A DNA stretch of 64,000 nucleotides, from NCBI RefSeq assembly GCF_042477335.2, contig NC_091246.1, positions 254,991,501-255,055,500 of the forward strand. The letters are read 5' to 3'. The position numbers were made by a program, and so were the translations under genes. Below are positions 45,701 to 52,560 of the stretch, piece after piece. Every line of letters begins with the position of its first letter. Position 1 is the first letter of the stretch. The DNA comes from Ovis canadensis. Lineage: Eukaryota; Chordata; Mammalia; Artiodactyla; Bovidae. Under the pieces are notes generated by a model. It was given only the letters and a program-made list of their open reading frames with translations, was not told the origin of the DNA and did not search any database.

Positions 45701-47048
45701 GAAACAAACAGCCTGAGAGATGCTGAGCCACCACTGGGAAAAACTTCAAGGCCAAAGGTCCAACAGTAAGGGAGTGCTACGGGAGAGGTCCGTTCTCGGC
45801 CTCCTCAAGCGCTGACAAGCGCCTTCAAAGCTTGGGGGGAGGGGGAACCCAGCTCCTGTCGTTCTACCCCGACTTCCCTCCTAGCTCAGTCGGTAAAGAA
45901 TCTGCCTGCAACACAGGAGACCCGGGTTCGATCCCTGGGTCGGGAAGATCCCCTGGAGAGGAAATGGCAACCCACTCCAGTGTCCTTGCCTGGAGAATCC
46001 GATGGACAGAGGAGCCTGGGGTCGCAAGAGTCGGACAACTGAGCCACACTCGGCTCTCCACGCCCTACTCCCGATACACAGAGCTCCAGGGGGATGAACA
46101 GATACGAACACGCGAGCCCCCAAAGACCTCCACACCTTCAGCAGGGTCACCACGGACTCACACACTCTGAAAACGCCAAATTAAACACGAACCAAGTCGA
46201 ACTGGCTGCTCCAGCTTGGGATAAACTATCTTCGCACAGCTTGTGGAGGCAAACAAAAGCCCCCAAAGCGAAGAGCCGAACGGTCCATCCCCGCTGCCCG
46301 CCGGGGCAGCGGCTGCCTCACGCAGCGCGCCCCTGCCCCCGGCGGCCACTCTTCGAGGTCCTCCCGGGGCTCGCGCCCGCGGGAGAGGGGCTGCCGCCGG
46401 GGCTTTCGGCGGTTCTGCCGGGGCCCTCCCAGTAAAACTGAAAGAGGAAAACAGCCCGGACTCGCCCACCGAGGCGGACGGCAGGAAGCAGCGGGCACTC
46501 CGGCGGAGCCGAGGGGCCAGAGGTGACTCCGTGTCCTCCCGCTCTCCTCCGGGCCCCGCCTGCCGCCCCGCAGCGCGCACTCCTCCCCACACGGTGCGTC
46601 GCTGCCCATCAGAGCGCAGGAACTTTAAAATGGAGCTCGGGGCCGGGGCGGGGGTGGGGGTCCGACAGGGCGAGGAAGGGCCGTAGGAGCCCGGGGCGGG
46701 CCGGCGGGCGCCCGGCAGGGAGGCCCCGGGCGGCGGGGGGGGGCGCCCCGGCGGCGCGCACGGCGGCCCGCGGGCAGCGGGGGAAGGAGGCGCACCGGGC
46801 CGAGGCGGAGAGAGAAATGGAACGCGGCCCCTTTAAGAGGCCTTCGCGGCGCCCGGGGGCCAGGGGCCTCTCCTCCATCCCTGGCCCGGCGTGTGGGGCA
46901 CTTCCTCGGGGAGAACCATCCCCAGACCCGCTCCCCGGAGGCTTCCCTCACGCCAGGTCCCGCCCGGCCCAGCCCCGGGGCGGCGGCTCCTCCTTACCCC
47001 GCTGTCGGCCGCCTCCTCCCAGCTTTCAGCGACCTCCTCATCTTCCAT
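27681..47048 (-). CDS. SZRD1: SZRD1, SUZ RNA-binding domain protein (complete, four coding exons)
   Basis: SZRD1 is a small cytoplasmic protein with a SUZ domain, an RNA-binding module, and a C-terminal SUZ-C motif. On the minus strand the coding exons are 47048-46998, 30553-30504, 28993-28742 (or from 28996 with the upstream acceptor) and 27783-27681. The spliced frame is 151 or 152 codons, matching the family's usual 152 residues. It starts [18 protein letters not shown] basic segment ([12 protein letters not shown]) and the proline-rich [14 protein letters not shown] follow, then the SUZ core around [18 protein letters not shown] and the SUZ-C end ([16 protein letters not shown]). All splice sites are AG/GT. 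Intron 1 is 16.4 kb. The gene converges on SPATA21, as in human. No damage was seen. Confidence 0.95.
28742..28996 (-). CDS. SZRD1: SZRD1 coding exon 3 with tandem NAGNAG acceptor
   Basis: The exon carries most of the SUZ domain. The acceptor reads CAGCAG, so it can start at 28996 (adding one Ser) or 28993. The donor GTGAGT follows 28742. It encodes the proline/lysine-rich linker and the helix [20 protein letters not shown]. Confidence 0.93.
29000..30500. other. SZRD1 intron 2, GC-rich, no other gene
   Basis: This intron has long frames on both strands (for example 29147-30013) that overlap each other without splice or domain support. They follow from high GC and scarce stop codons. Confidence 0.5.
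30504..30553 (-). CDS. SZRD1: SZRD1 coding exon 2
   Basis: This 50-nt exon has its acceptor CTCTAG ending at 30554 and donor GTAAGG starting at 30503. It encodes [16 protein letters not shown] plus two bases of the next codon. It is too short to stand out as an open frame and was found by phase and motif. Confidence 0.92.
31508..31716 (+). mobile_element. MER5A-like hAT DNA transposon
   Basis: The ends CTGGTTCTCAACC and GGCTGAGAAACCCTGG are inverted, with TGGCCACGTCTGGAGACATT and ATCCTACAGTGCACAGAACA inside. This is the classic MER5 arrangement. Confidence 0.85.
31717..32243. other. SZRD1 intron 1, nothing assigned
   Basis: A/T-rich intron sequence without recognised repeat or frame. Confidence 0.4.
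32244..32512 (-). mobile_element. Bov-A2 SINE (two Bov-A units)
   Basis: Two tandem units each contain TCAGTCGTGTCCAACT and CTGGAGTGGGGTGCCA, joined by a GTGAAAGTGAAAAGTGAAAG linker. A 7-bp AACTATA appears on both sides (about 32230 and 32513), consistent with target duplication. Confidence 0.9.
32513..35547. other. SZRD1 intron 1, GC-rich, no feature
   Basis: About 3 kb. Overlapping frames up to 241 codons occur on both strands without domains. A weak MIR-like fragment may lie near 33480-33545. Nothing else can be supported. Confidence 0.45.
35548..35840 (-). mobile_element. BovB 3' fragment
   Basis: Antisense BovB 3' end from CTGCTGTTCAGCTGCTAAGT to TTTCCTTTAGGATGGACTGG. 5'-truncated. Confidence 0.9.
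35841..40228. other. SZRD1 intron 1, mostly unassigned
   Basis: About 4.4 kb. It contains an A-run at 36482-36496, a CpG- and purine-rich patch at about 36540-36770, and a perfect inverted repeat at 37456-37480. No exon or named repeat could be supported. Confidence 0.45.
37456..37480. repeat. Perfect short inverted repeat
   Basis: An 11-bp arm (TAAGGTTAGGT) and its exact reverse complement are separated by TAG, giving a 25-bp hairpin with no mismatch. Confidence 0.9.
40229..40355 (+). mobile_element. CHR-type SINE
   Basis: Head GGCACTCCCTGGCGGTCTGG, box GGGTTCAATCCCTGGTCGGG, and a long A-rich tail. Confidence 0.87.
40356..42277. other. SZRD1 intron 1, nothing assigned
   Basis: No supported exon or repeat. 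Frames at 40263-40889 and 41397-41798 overlap antisense frames and lack domains. Confidence 0.4.
42278..42545 (+). mobile_element. CHR-type SINE, long copy
   Basis: Head GGGACTTTCCTGGTGGCCCA, body GGGTTTGATCCCTGGTCAGG, and a tail region with GCAACTAAGCCCCCACGGCG. Confidence 0.85.
42546..43695. other. SZRD1 intron 1, nothing assigned
   Basis: No supported feature. The left 450 bp is C-rich and carries overlapping shadow frames. Confidence 0.4.
43696..43822 (+). mobile_element. CHR-type SINE
   Basis: Head GGGAATTCCCTGGCAGTCCA, box GGGGTTCAATCCCTGCTTGG, and an AAACAAAACAAAAAA tail. Confidence 0.88.
43823..45872. other. SZRD1 intron 1 with MIR fragment and GT run
   Basis: A short (GT)n tract lies at about 44553-44571, and a sense MIR fragment at about 44868-44985 (TTGGAGTCAGACAGGCC ... 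CATCTCAGTTTCC). The remainder is unassigned. Confidence 0.5.
45873..46048 (+). mobile_element. Bov-tA SINE
   Basis: Head GACTTCCCTCCTAGCTCAGT, body GGGTTCGATCCCTGGGTCGG, and a shortened GGTCGCAAGAGTCGGACAAC end. Confidence 0.9.
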
Positions 47049-47250
47049 CTTACTCGCCGCTTTCCCTCCTCCCCCACCCCTCCGTGCGCCTGCGCCCTGA
47101 AGCGCGTCTCCGTCGCGGGCGCCTGCACGCAGGGCTTTGCTCAATGAACCCCGCCCCCTGCCAAGGCCGGAAGAGGCTCCGGTCCAAGGCCCACGAGCCT
47201 CGGGGAAGCCATCTTGAAAGAGGGCAGAGAAATCAGAAGGTGGCCATTTT
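46280..47250. promoter_or_regulatory. SZRD1: CpG-rich promoter region of SZRD1
   Basis: GC content and CpG density rise sharply here and drop on both sides, as at housekeeping promoters. SZRD1 exon 1 lies within it. GCCATCTTG at about 47207-47215 and GGCCATTTTT at about 47242-47251 resemble YY1 sites. In human, FBXO42 starts on the opposite strand next to SZRD1, so this region may also drive that gene to the right; no FBXO42 coding exon is visible in the window. Confidence 0.7.
46998..47048 (-). CDS. SZRD1: SZRD1 coding exon 1
   Basis: The ATG is at 47048-47046, with donor GTAAGG after 17 codons. The exon is acidic (Glu/Asp-rich) and lies in the CpG-dense promoter region. The next exon begins with a complete Glu codon, so the intron is phase 0. 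Confidence 0.92.
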
Positions 47251-47432
47251 TCTTAAGGGCGACGTGTACCGAATGGGAGTCCCTGTGAAGTCATCGTCTT
47301 GAGTATGGGAAGTGTGTTCTTTGGAACCATCTTTTCTAAGGGCAAACAATTTACTTTTTTTAAGTTGTAGTTTTCATAACCTGCAGATTATGTTTTTTCA
47401 AAATTCTCAAAACACGTTTACACCTCAAAGAA
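47251..47432. other. Spacer between SZRD1 promoter and ERV
   Basis: Less than 200 bp, increasingly A/T-rich, with no recognisable element. Confidence 0.5.
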
Positions 47433-48162
47433 TGAAGCAGGAAGTAAAACACTGACCAGTTTAAACTGGTTTTGACTCTTTAAATAGGCTATTTATTAAT
47501 CAAACCTTGGAGAAGGAAATGGCAATCCACTCCAGTATTCTTGCTTGGAAAATCCCATGGACGGAGGAGCCTGGTGGGCTACAGTCCATGGGATCGCAAA
47601 GAGTCGGACACGACTGAGCGACTTCACTTAAGCAAACCTTGAGGGCTTACAGAGACAGCACTGCGCATGTGCAAGACGGGAACCCGTGTTTCCAGGATGC
47701 CCACGGAGCCAAGCATCTTCAGTCTAGGGAACCGCAGCAGAAGTGGTTGCCATCGGATCCCCCAACCAGGTGAAGCAAGAAGTCCTTCAGTAAGGAAACT
47801 CCGGCTTCCGTCTGCCGTGGCACCTTGTTAACCATATATGGACTGCTTTGAAAACTAGCCAATCAGCTTGTGCCAAGTTTGAATTTTCCCTAACTCCTTC
47901 AATTTTGCCCCAAACCGCGGCGCGGGGAGACAGGTTTCAGCCCAGTTTCCTGTCTCCTTGCTGGTCGACCTCGCAACAAAGCTCTTTCTTTTCTCGAAAG
48001 ACGACCGTGTGGTCGTCTGGCTGAGGCCCTGTGGCCCCGGGCTGGGTGTAGGTCCTCGGCACAGGCCCTGGGTGGACACCTAGACGCGGTTTGTCTGGGG
48101 GCTGCTGTCGGGTTCCTGCTTCCAGCCGCAGAGGCGCTCCAGGCTCCTCCGCGCTCCTTTCA
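47433..48162 (+). repeat. ERV 5' LTR (approximate end)
   Basis: The start TGAAGCAGG aligns with the sequence just after the polypurine tract at the other end. Shared blocks include ACTGACC..., the AAGACGGGAACCC segment and GTTTGAA...CCCTAAC. The end is set at a CA before TTTTGGGGG (48161-48170), a weak candidate primer-binding site that matches only the first bases of a tRNA-Pro site. The U5-like part is longer than in the 3' LTR. A truncated SINE splits it at 47510-47632. Confidence 0.7.
47510..47632 (+). mobile_element. Truncated Bov-tA SINE inside the 5' LTR
   Basis: The element starts within the SINE body (GGAGAAGGAAATGGCAA...) and ends with the standard GAGCGACTTCACTT tail. A 9-bp target duplication (CAAACCTTG at 47501-47509 and 47633-47641) frames it exactly, so it is younger than the LTR. 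Confidence 0.92.
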
Positions 48163-48568
48163 TTTTGGGGGAAAGAAACAGCTCCTGGATCTTTGGGGTG
48201 AGTAGCCTCGTAAAAACGCGCTTGTGTATAAATTGTCCATTGACTGCATCACGGTTATGGGTTAGAGTCCCACTCTAAGGGAGACTGTATAAAAGGTTAC
48301 AGCGCCTGCGGAGAGCGGAGATTCAGTTCCTCGTCTTGGAACTAAGATCCCAGGAGCCGGCCAAAAAAATGAAAACGCTTACAGTCGCTGAGGTACTCAA
48401 AAACTCGGATTAGAGTCCCAGGCCCTTAACTTTCTTTGTCAGGGTCTGATTGTTTCATTTGTTAGGAATTGGTTAGTAGGGTTAAATTGGATGGTCACAG
48501 AAAAACTTTATTGAATCTGTATTCTGCCATTTTGCTGTGGTCATCCTGAAGAAAAAAACCCTTCTAAA
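48163..48568 (+). other. ERV leader region
   Basis: This untranslated leader lies between LTR and gag. GGGGTGAGTA at about 48196-48204 is a plausible retroviral splice donor. A TATAAAA string at about 48288 is present, but its position does not fit the LTR core promoter. Packaging structure was not assessed. Confidence 0.45.
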
Positions 48569-50029
48569 ATGGGGAATGGGAACAGCGTACCTGACAACAC
48601 TCCCTTGAAACGTGTTCTTCAACGTTGGTCGAGGGTTAGCTCTAAGCCGATGAAAAAGAAGCAAATGCTTTACTTGTGTAACACTGTCTGGCCCACATAT
48701 CAGCTGGAGTCAGGGGAAAAGTGGCCCCAGAATGGGTCTTTGAACTATAATACTATTTTACAACTAGACTTGTTTTGTAAGAGACAGAAAAAATGGGAAG
48801 AAATCCAGTATGTACAATCATTTATGACTTTATATCAGAGGAGAAATTGGTATAAGGAAATTAATGAGAACACGATCACGATGGGTCAGAGGGAAGACCG
48901 TCAGGAAAGGTCTCTTTTACCGGAGTCAAGGTCAGATGGTGATCTGGTCCCTTCATCGCCACCTGTTGCAGTAGCCCTATGGCCTGCCGCTGCTTCGGCG
49001 CCTCCTCCAGTAGCCTGTCCCCCAGCGCCTCGTCCCCCAGCGCCTCCTCCAGTAGCCCGACGGTCTGCCCCTGCCTCAGCGCCTTGTCCCTCAGCGCCTG
49101 CTTCAGTAGCCCCTCCCTCGGTACCCCCTCCCTCGCCAGCTCTTGTGTTAGCCCTCTCGTCCACACCTCTGGTGGCTCCCTCGACTTGTGAAGCGGGCCT
49201 TCCTGCAGGCAGTGCCAAGGGGCCTACCAGTCTTCCTCAGGCTGCTGGCCCGGCTCTGTGCTCACTCTTAGCAGATGGGCACGAAGGCACAGTCTCCCTT
49301 CTCTGTCCCCATCAGGGTACTCAGTTTGGCCCAGGGAACACTCTACCTCAGGCAAAGCGGTCTCTGTTCAGGCAGGTCCCAGCTGGCTTAGATGACCAAG
49401 GCCAATCCGGAGCACATGGAGTGATCCATTATGGTTTATCAGGAATAGATTTATTTAATTATAAAGCTAAAATGCCATCTTATCAGGATGATCCCAGGAA
49501 GATGGAGCGTCTCTTTAAAGGCATTTTTGCTGTTTATCATCCTAACTGGGCTGCGATACAGGTCCTCTTGAATAGTCTCCTCAGTCCAGGGGAGCGCAGC
49601 ATGGTATTAGAGAAGGCCCGTGAGGAGGCTGAAAGGCTCCGTGAGATACACCCAGAGGGTCCAATCAGAACTTCAGCAGAGCAGGCTCTTCCTGGAGCTG
49701 AACCAGGATGGGATCCCAGTGATCCAGGAGATCAAGCAAGGCTGGATCATTATAAAGATTGTTTAATGATTGGACTACAAAAGGGGGCCAACAACTTCAA
49801 GAGGGTCCAGAATGTAAGGCAAGGGCAGGAGGAGGGCCCATATCCCTTTTTTGAAAGGCTTCATGAGGCTTTCCGAAAATATACTGATATTGATCCAGAA
49901 CACCCAAATAACATGGGACTGGTCAATTTAACCTTTATCAGTCAGAGTGCCCCAGATATAAGAAGCAAACTACAGCAGCTAGAAGAGGGACCATGGTTGC
50001 CAACGGCTCAGTTGCTTGCGATTGCTCTT
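48569..50029 (+). pseudogene. gag: ERV gag, 5' part (matrix and capsid), interrupted
   Basis: The frame starts at an ATG in good context (AAAATGG) with MGNGNS, a typical N-myristoylation start of gamma-type matrix. After about 105 residues comes a long Pro/Ala/Ser repeat linker (codons about 125-215), then a capsid-like region (from about YGLSGIDLFNY onward). It is open for 487 codons, then cut by the PPP1R14C retrocopy. Translation would run on through the T-run into a short Phe-rich tail ending at 50080. The nucleocapsid part continues beyond the retrocopy. Confidence 0.85.
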
Positions 50030-50063
50030 TTTTTTTTTTTTTTCAGAGTTGTAAGCAGCTTTG

Positions 50064-50069
50064 TTTATT
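50064..50069 (-). terminator. PPP1R14C: Retrocopy polyadenylation signal
   Basis: AATAAA on the minus strand lies about 20 nt upstream of the retrocopy's poly(A) tract, the normal spacing for an mRNA 3' end that was reverse transcribed. Confidence 0.85.
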
Positions 50070-51569
50070 TGAGTAAATAGCTTGTAAATAAATCATTGGT
50101 AAACATTACAAAATTAAATACATTTTCAAAGCTTGCCAGTGTACATAAAATTCACAAACATAGTTCTTTTAAAAAATAAAATATGTTCAGAGCACCCTTG
50201 ATATAAAATGCCTGACCCCTGTCCTCTGACAGGGCCACCTAGAGACACCTTACAGTAGGGAGGGGGTTTCTATGGGAGGCAGTGGGGGCTTCCTGGAGGA
50301 CGCCAAGAGTTTCTACTCTGACCTTTGACCCCACCCACATCCAACTGCATTTTGATCCTTCTCCAAGGAGCTGGTATAAAACTGAGAGGGGCTCAGCAGG
50401 TGCCCCAGGCTCAGCTCCAAGCAAAGGGATCAGATCAGGGTGCACAATTAGGGCCAGAGTCCTCACCATAAGCCACTGAGAGAAGCCAGAAAGGAAATCT
50501 CTACCACACTTCCAAACCAGCCAATGCTCCTGCATCGACTTTCTCCAGAAGAGCGGAGGTTTTCTCAGTTGTACACCCACTCATCGCTCAGCTCACCCAC
50601 TCTGGTCTGATGCCCCCCAGGCACAGAAGTGCCCAGATCTACTTCTAAGGAGGAAGATATTGAATCTGCTCACTTCCTTATGACCTGCTTTCATGGAGAG
50701 AGAATAATATATGGTATTTGGTAGAAAGCACAGAATGAATTGCTACACGGCGCTTCCTGGTTCCACCGCCAAACACCCCTCAGATAGTGTGAACGTTTCT
50801 CGAGAAATTCGAATAGCCATTCAAAGAAAGGGTTCAGAAAACTTTAAAATACCACAAATGAGGCAATAAGTACATGACCTGGCGAAGCATCCCGATTAAC
50901 AGAATAATACAAAGTCCATAAATTAAGCTCTTGACCAACTCCACATTGTCGTAGTGTAGCTCATTAAAATAACGGATACGCTGAGTTCTTTTCACTTTGG
51001 TGCAGAAAGTGAACATTGGCGGTCTCCAGCACTCACATGAGAAGACCTAGCGGCCTTTTGAAAACACACATGTCGTGACCTCCAATTAAAGGATGACCAC
51101 AAGTTTATTCCATCCATGTGAAATAAAACTCACATCCACATTTTAACTTAGTTGCCTGTAGATATATACAAGTACAAGAAATTTGACCTTTGTGTCAAAT
51201 GTACAACTCAAGAAAAAAGTATTACCAAACTAGCTGTAAGAAAACCATCATCCCTGTATCATTAGGTCCTTAATATCTGGTTTCTCCAAGAAGATGCTGC
51301 CTGGTCCAGCCCCTCCTTGCATGTCTGCCTGATTTGATGCTCTCTGGTTGGGCTGAAGCCAGAGTCTGTGATATCTTTACTATTAAAATATTACACCAAC
51401 CAAACCTTTAAAAACCAAAAAAGGAACACTCTTGAATAAATGTCTAATAGATATCACCCCTCCCCACCCCCAAAAAAGTTGCTCATAAGGACAACAGTTC
51501 TTTAAGAAAAGTCTTCGTGAAGTCCAAATTCCTCCCTGCATCTCCAGCAGAGTTCCACCTGGGCTGGAA

Positions 51570-52073
51570 TTATACAGCCTTCTTCTGTGGGGGGCTCAAT
51601 TTCCTCATGCCTCTTATCCGAGAGAGCAGCTCCTTAATGAACTCCTCTGTTGGTTTGTAGCAGTCTACAAGAGCTTCTCGTAATTTTAAAGCCCTCTCTT
51701 CTTCACTGTCTGCATCAAGAAGATCATCAATGTCAATTTCCACATCGGGCATTTCTTCTTCCTCGCAGCCATACAGCTGTCCCAGCTGCTCCACGATCCA
51801 CTCCTCCAGCACGAGCCGTTTCCGAAGCTCCTTGCGATCGTATTTTACCGTCACTTTTCCCTGCTGGTGGCGCCGCTGCTGCTGCTGCTGCTGCTGAACG
51901 TGCCCGGCGGGAGCCGCGGTGGCCACGGGCGCCGAGTCCTCCCGGGAGGAGCCCGAGCCGCTGCTCGAGCCCGGGCTGCCGCCGGCACCGCCCCGGGGAC
52001 TCTGGAAGAAAACCCGCGCACCGCTGCCCGCGGCCCCGCCGGCCGCCTCGCTGCTGCCCGTCGCCACCGACAT
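51570..52073 (-). CDS. PPP1R14C: PPP1R14C-like open frame of the retrocopy (167 aa)
   Basis: PPP1R14C (KEPI) is a phosphorylation-dependent inhibitor of protein phosphatase 1. The frame runs from ATG (52073-52071) to the stop at 51570 with no break and about the family's usual length (about 165). Visible features are a Ser/Gly-rich N-terminus, a poly-Gln run (codons about 60-66), the inhibitory segment GKVTVKYDRKELRKR with the phospho-acceptor Thr at 75, and the conserved helix region VLEEWIVEQLGQLYG. The acidic stretch EEEEMPDVEIDIDDLLDADS and the C-terminal RGMRKLSPPQKKAV follow. The frame could be a functional retrogene or a young pseudogene; no promoter is evident in the adjoining ERV pol sequence. 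Confidence 0.88.
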   Translation of the reverse strand: MSVATGSSEAAGGAAGSGARVFFQSPRGGAGGSPGSSSGSGSSREDSAPVATAAPAGHVQQQQQQQRRHQQGKVTVKYDRKELRKRLVLEEWIVEQLGQLYGCEEEEMPDVEIDIDDLLDADSEEERALKLREALVDCYKPTEEFIKELLSRIRGMRKLSPPQKKAV

Positions 52074-52211
52074 GTCCCCGCGCGCGTAGGAGCCGAAGTG
52101 CGTCCGGGAGGAGGGCAGGCGGAGCGCCGGGCGCCGCTACCACCTCGGGCCGGGCAGCGGCATGCGAAGGCTTCAACGGCACCTGCTCCTCGCCGCCGCC
52201 AGCTCCAGGGA

Positions 52212-52560
52212 CTTGCGATTGCTCTTGAAGTGTTCAGAGACCGACTCAAGGTTCGAGAAAAGCAGGAGGAATGCATCTTGAGGAAGGCTGCTCTGCTCGG
52301 CCGTAACCAGTCAAGGCCCAGCAGGACATCTGCAAGAAAGAACAAACGGCCACTGCCAAGACCCCGGGGACCTCCAAAACGCAACCGAAAAGGTCATCCA
52401 TTTGTTGGGCCACAACAATGCGCCTTTTGTAAACAGGAAGGACATTGGAAACGGGAGTGTCCCAAAAACAGATGGGGCCCCCTCTTCCCCAAGACAACAT
52501 CCATCAATGGTGTATCTGGGGAAGTTGCTCAGAAACCTTTTCTACAGAGGCTCCAATGTC
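52212..52560 (+). pseudogene. gag: ERV gag 3' part: nucleocapsid
   Basis: Gag resumes in its frame after the retrocopy. A basic Arg/Lys/Pro-rich stretch precedes one CCHC zinc knuckle (CAFCKQEGHWKREC at 52419-52460), the single-knuckle type usual for gammaretrovirus-like gag. The sequence then runs into pol without a stop. A protease domain with an Asp-Thr/Ser-Gly site is not recognisable after it. Confidence 0.85.

Larger units (their letters stand above)
50030..52211 (-). mobile_element. PPP1R14C: Processed PPP1R14C retrocopy inserted in ERV gag
   Basis: This intronless cDNA copy on the minus strand holds about 140 bp of 5' UTR, an uninterrupted coding frame, about 1.5 kb of 3' UTR, AATAAA (50069-50064) and a poly(A) seen as a T-run at 50030-50043. 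A perfect 15-bp target duplication (CTTGCGATTGCTCTT at 50015-50029 and 52212-52226) flanks it; its last two bases are ambiguous with the T-run. These are the marks of L1-type reverse transcription. The parent gene is multi-exon in mammals, so this is not the parental locus. Confidence 0.95.

Noticed and set aside
46523-47302. 259-codon plus-strand frame across the SZRD1 promoter
   Set aside because: Product is low-complexity Arg/Pro/Gly-rich, as expected from a CpG island, and it overlaps SZRD1 exon 1 antisense.
48164-48181. tRNA-Pro primer-binding site
   Set aside because: Only the first six bases (TGGGGG) match; the rest differs too much for a firm call.
48288-48294. TATAAAA as the ERV promoter TATA box
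   Set aside because: It lies downstream of the inferred LTR end, so it cannot serve the LTR start site as delimited here.
51650-52228. 192-codon plus-strand frame opposite the PPP1R14C retrocopy
   Set aside because: Antisense shadow of a GC-rich coding frame.
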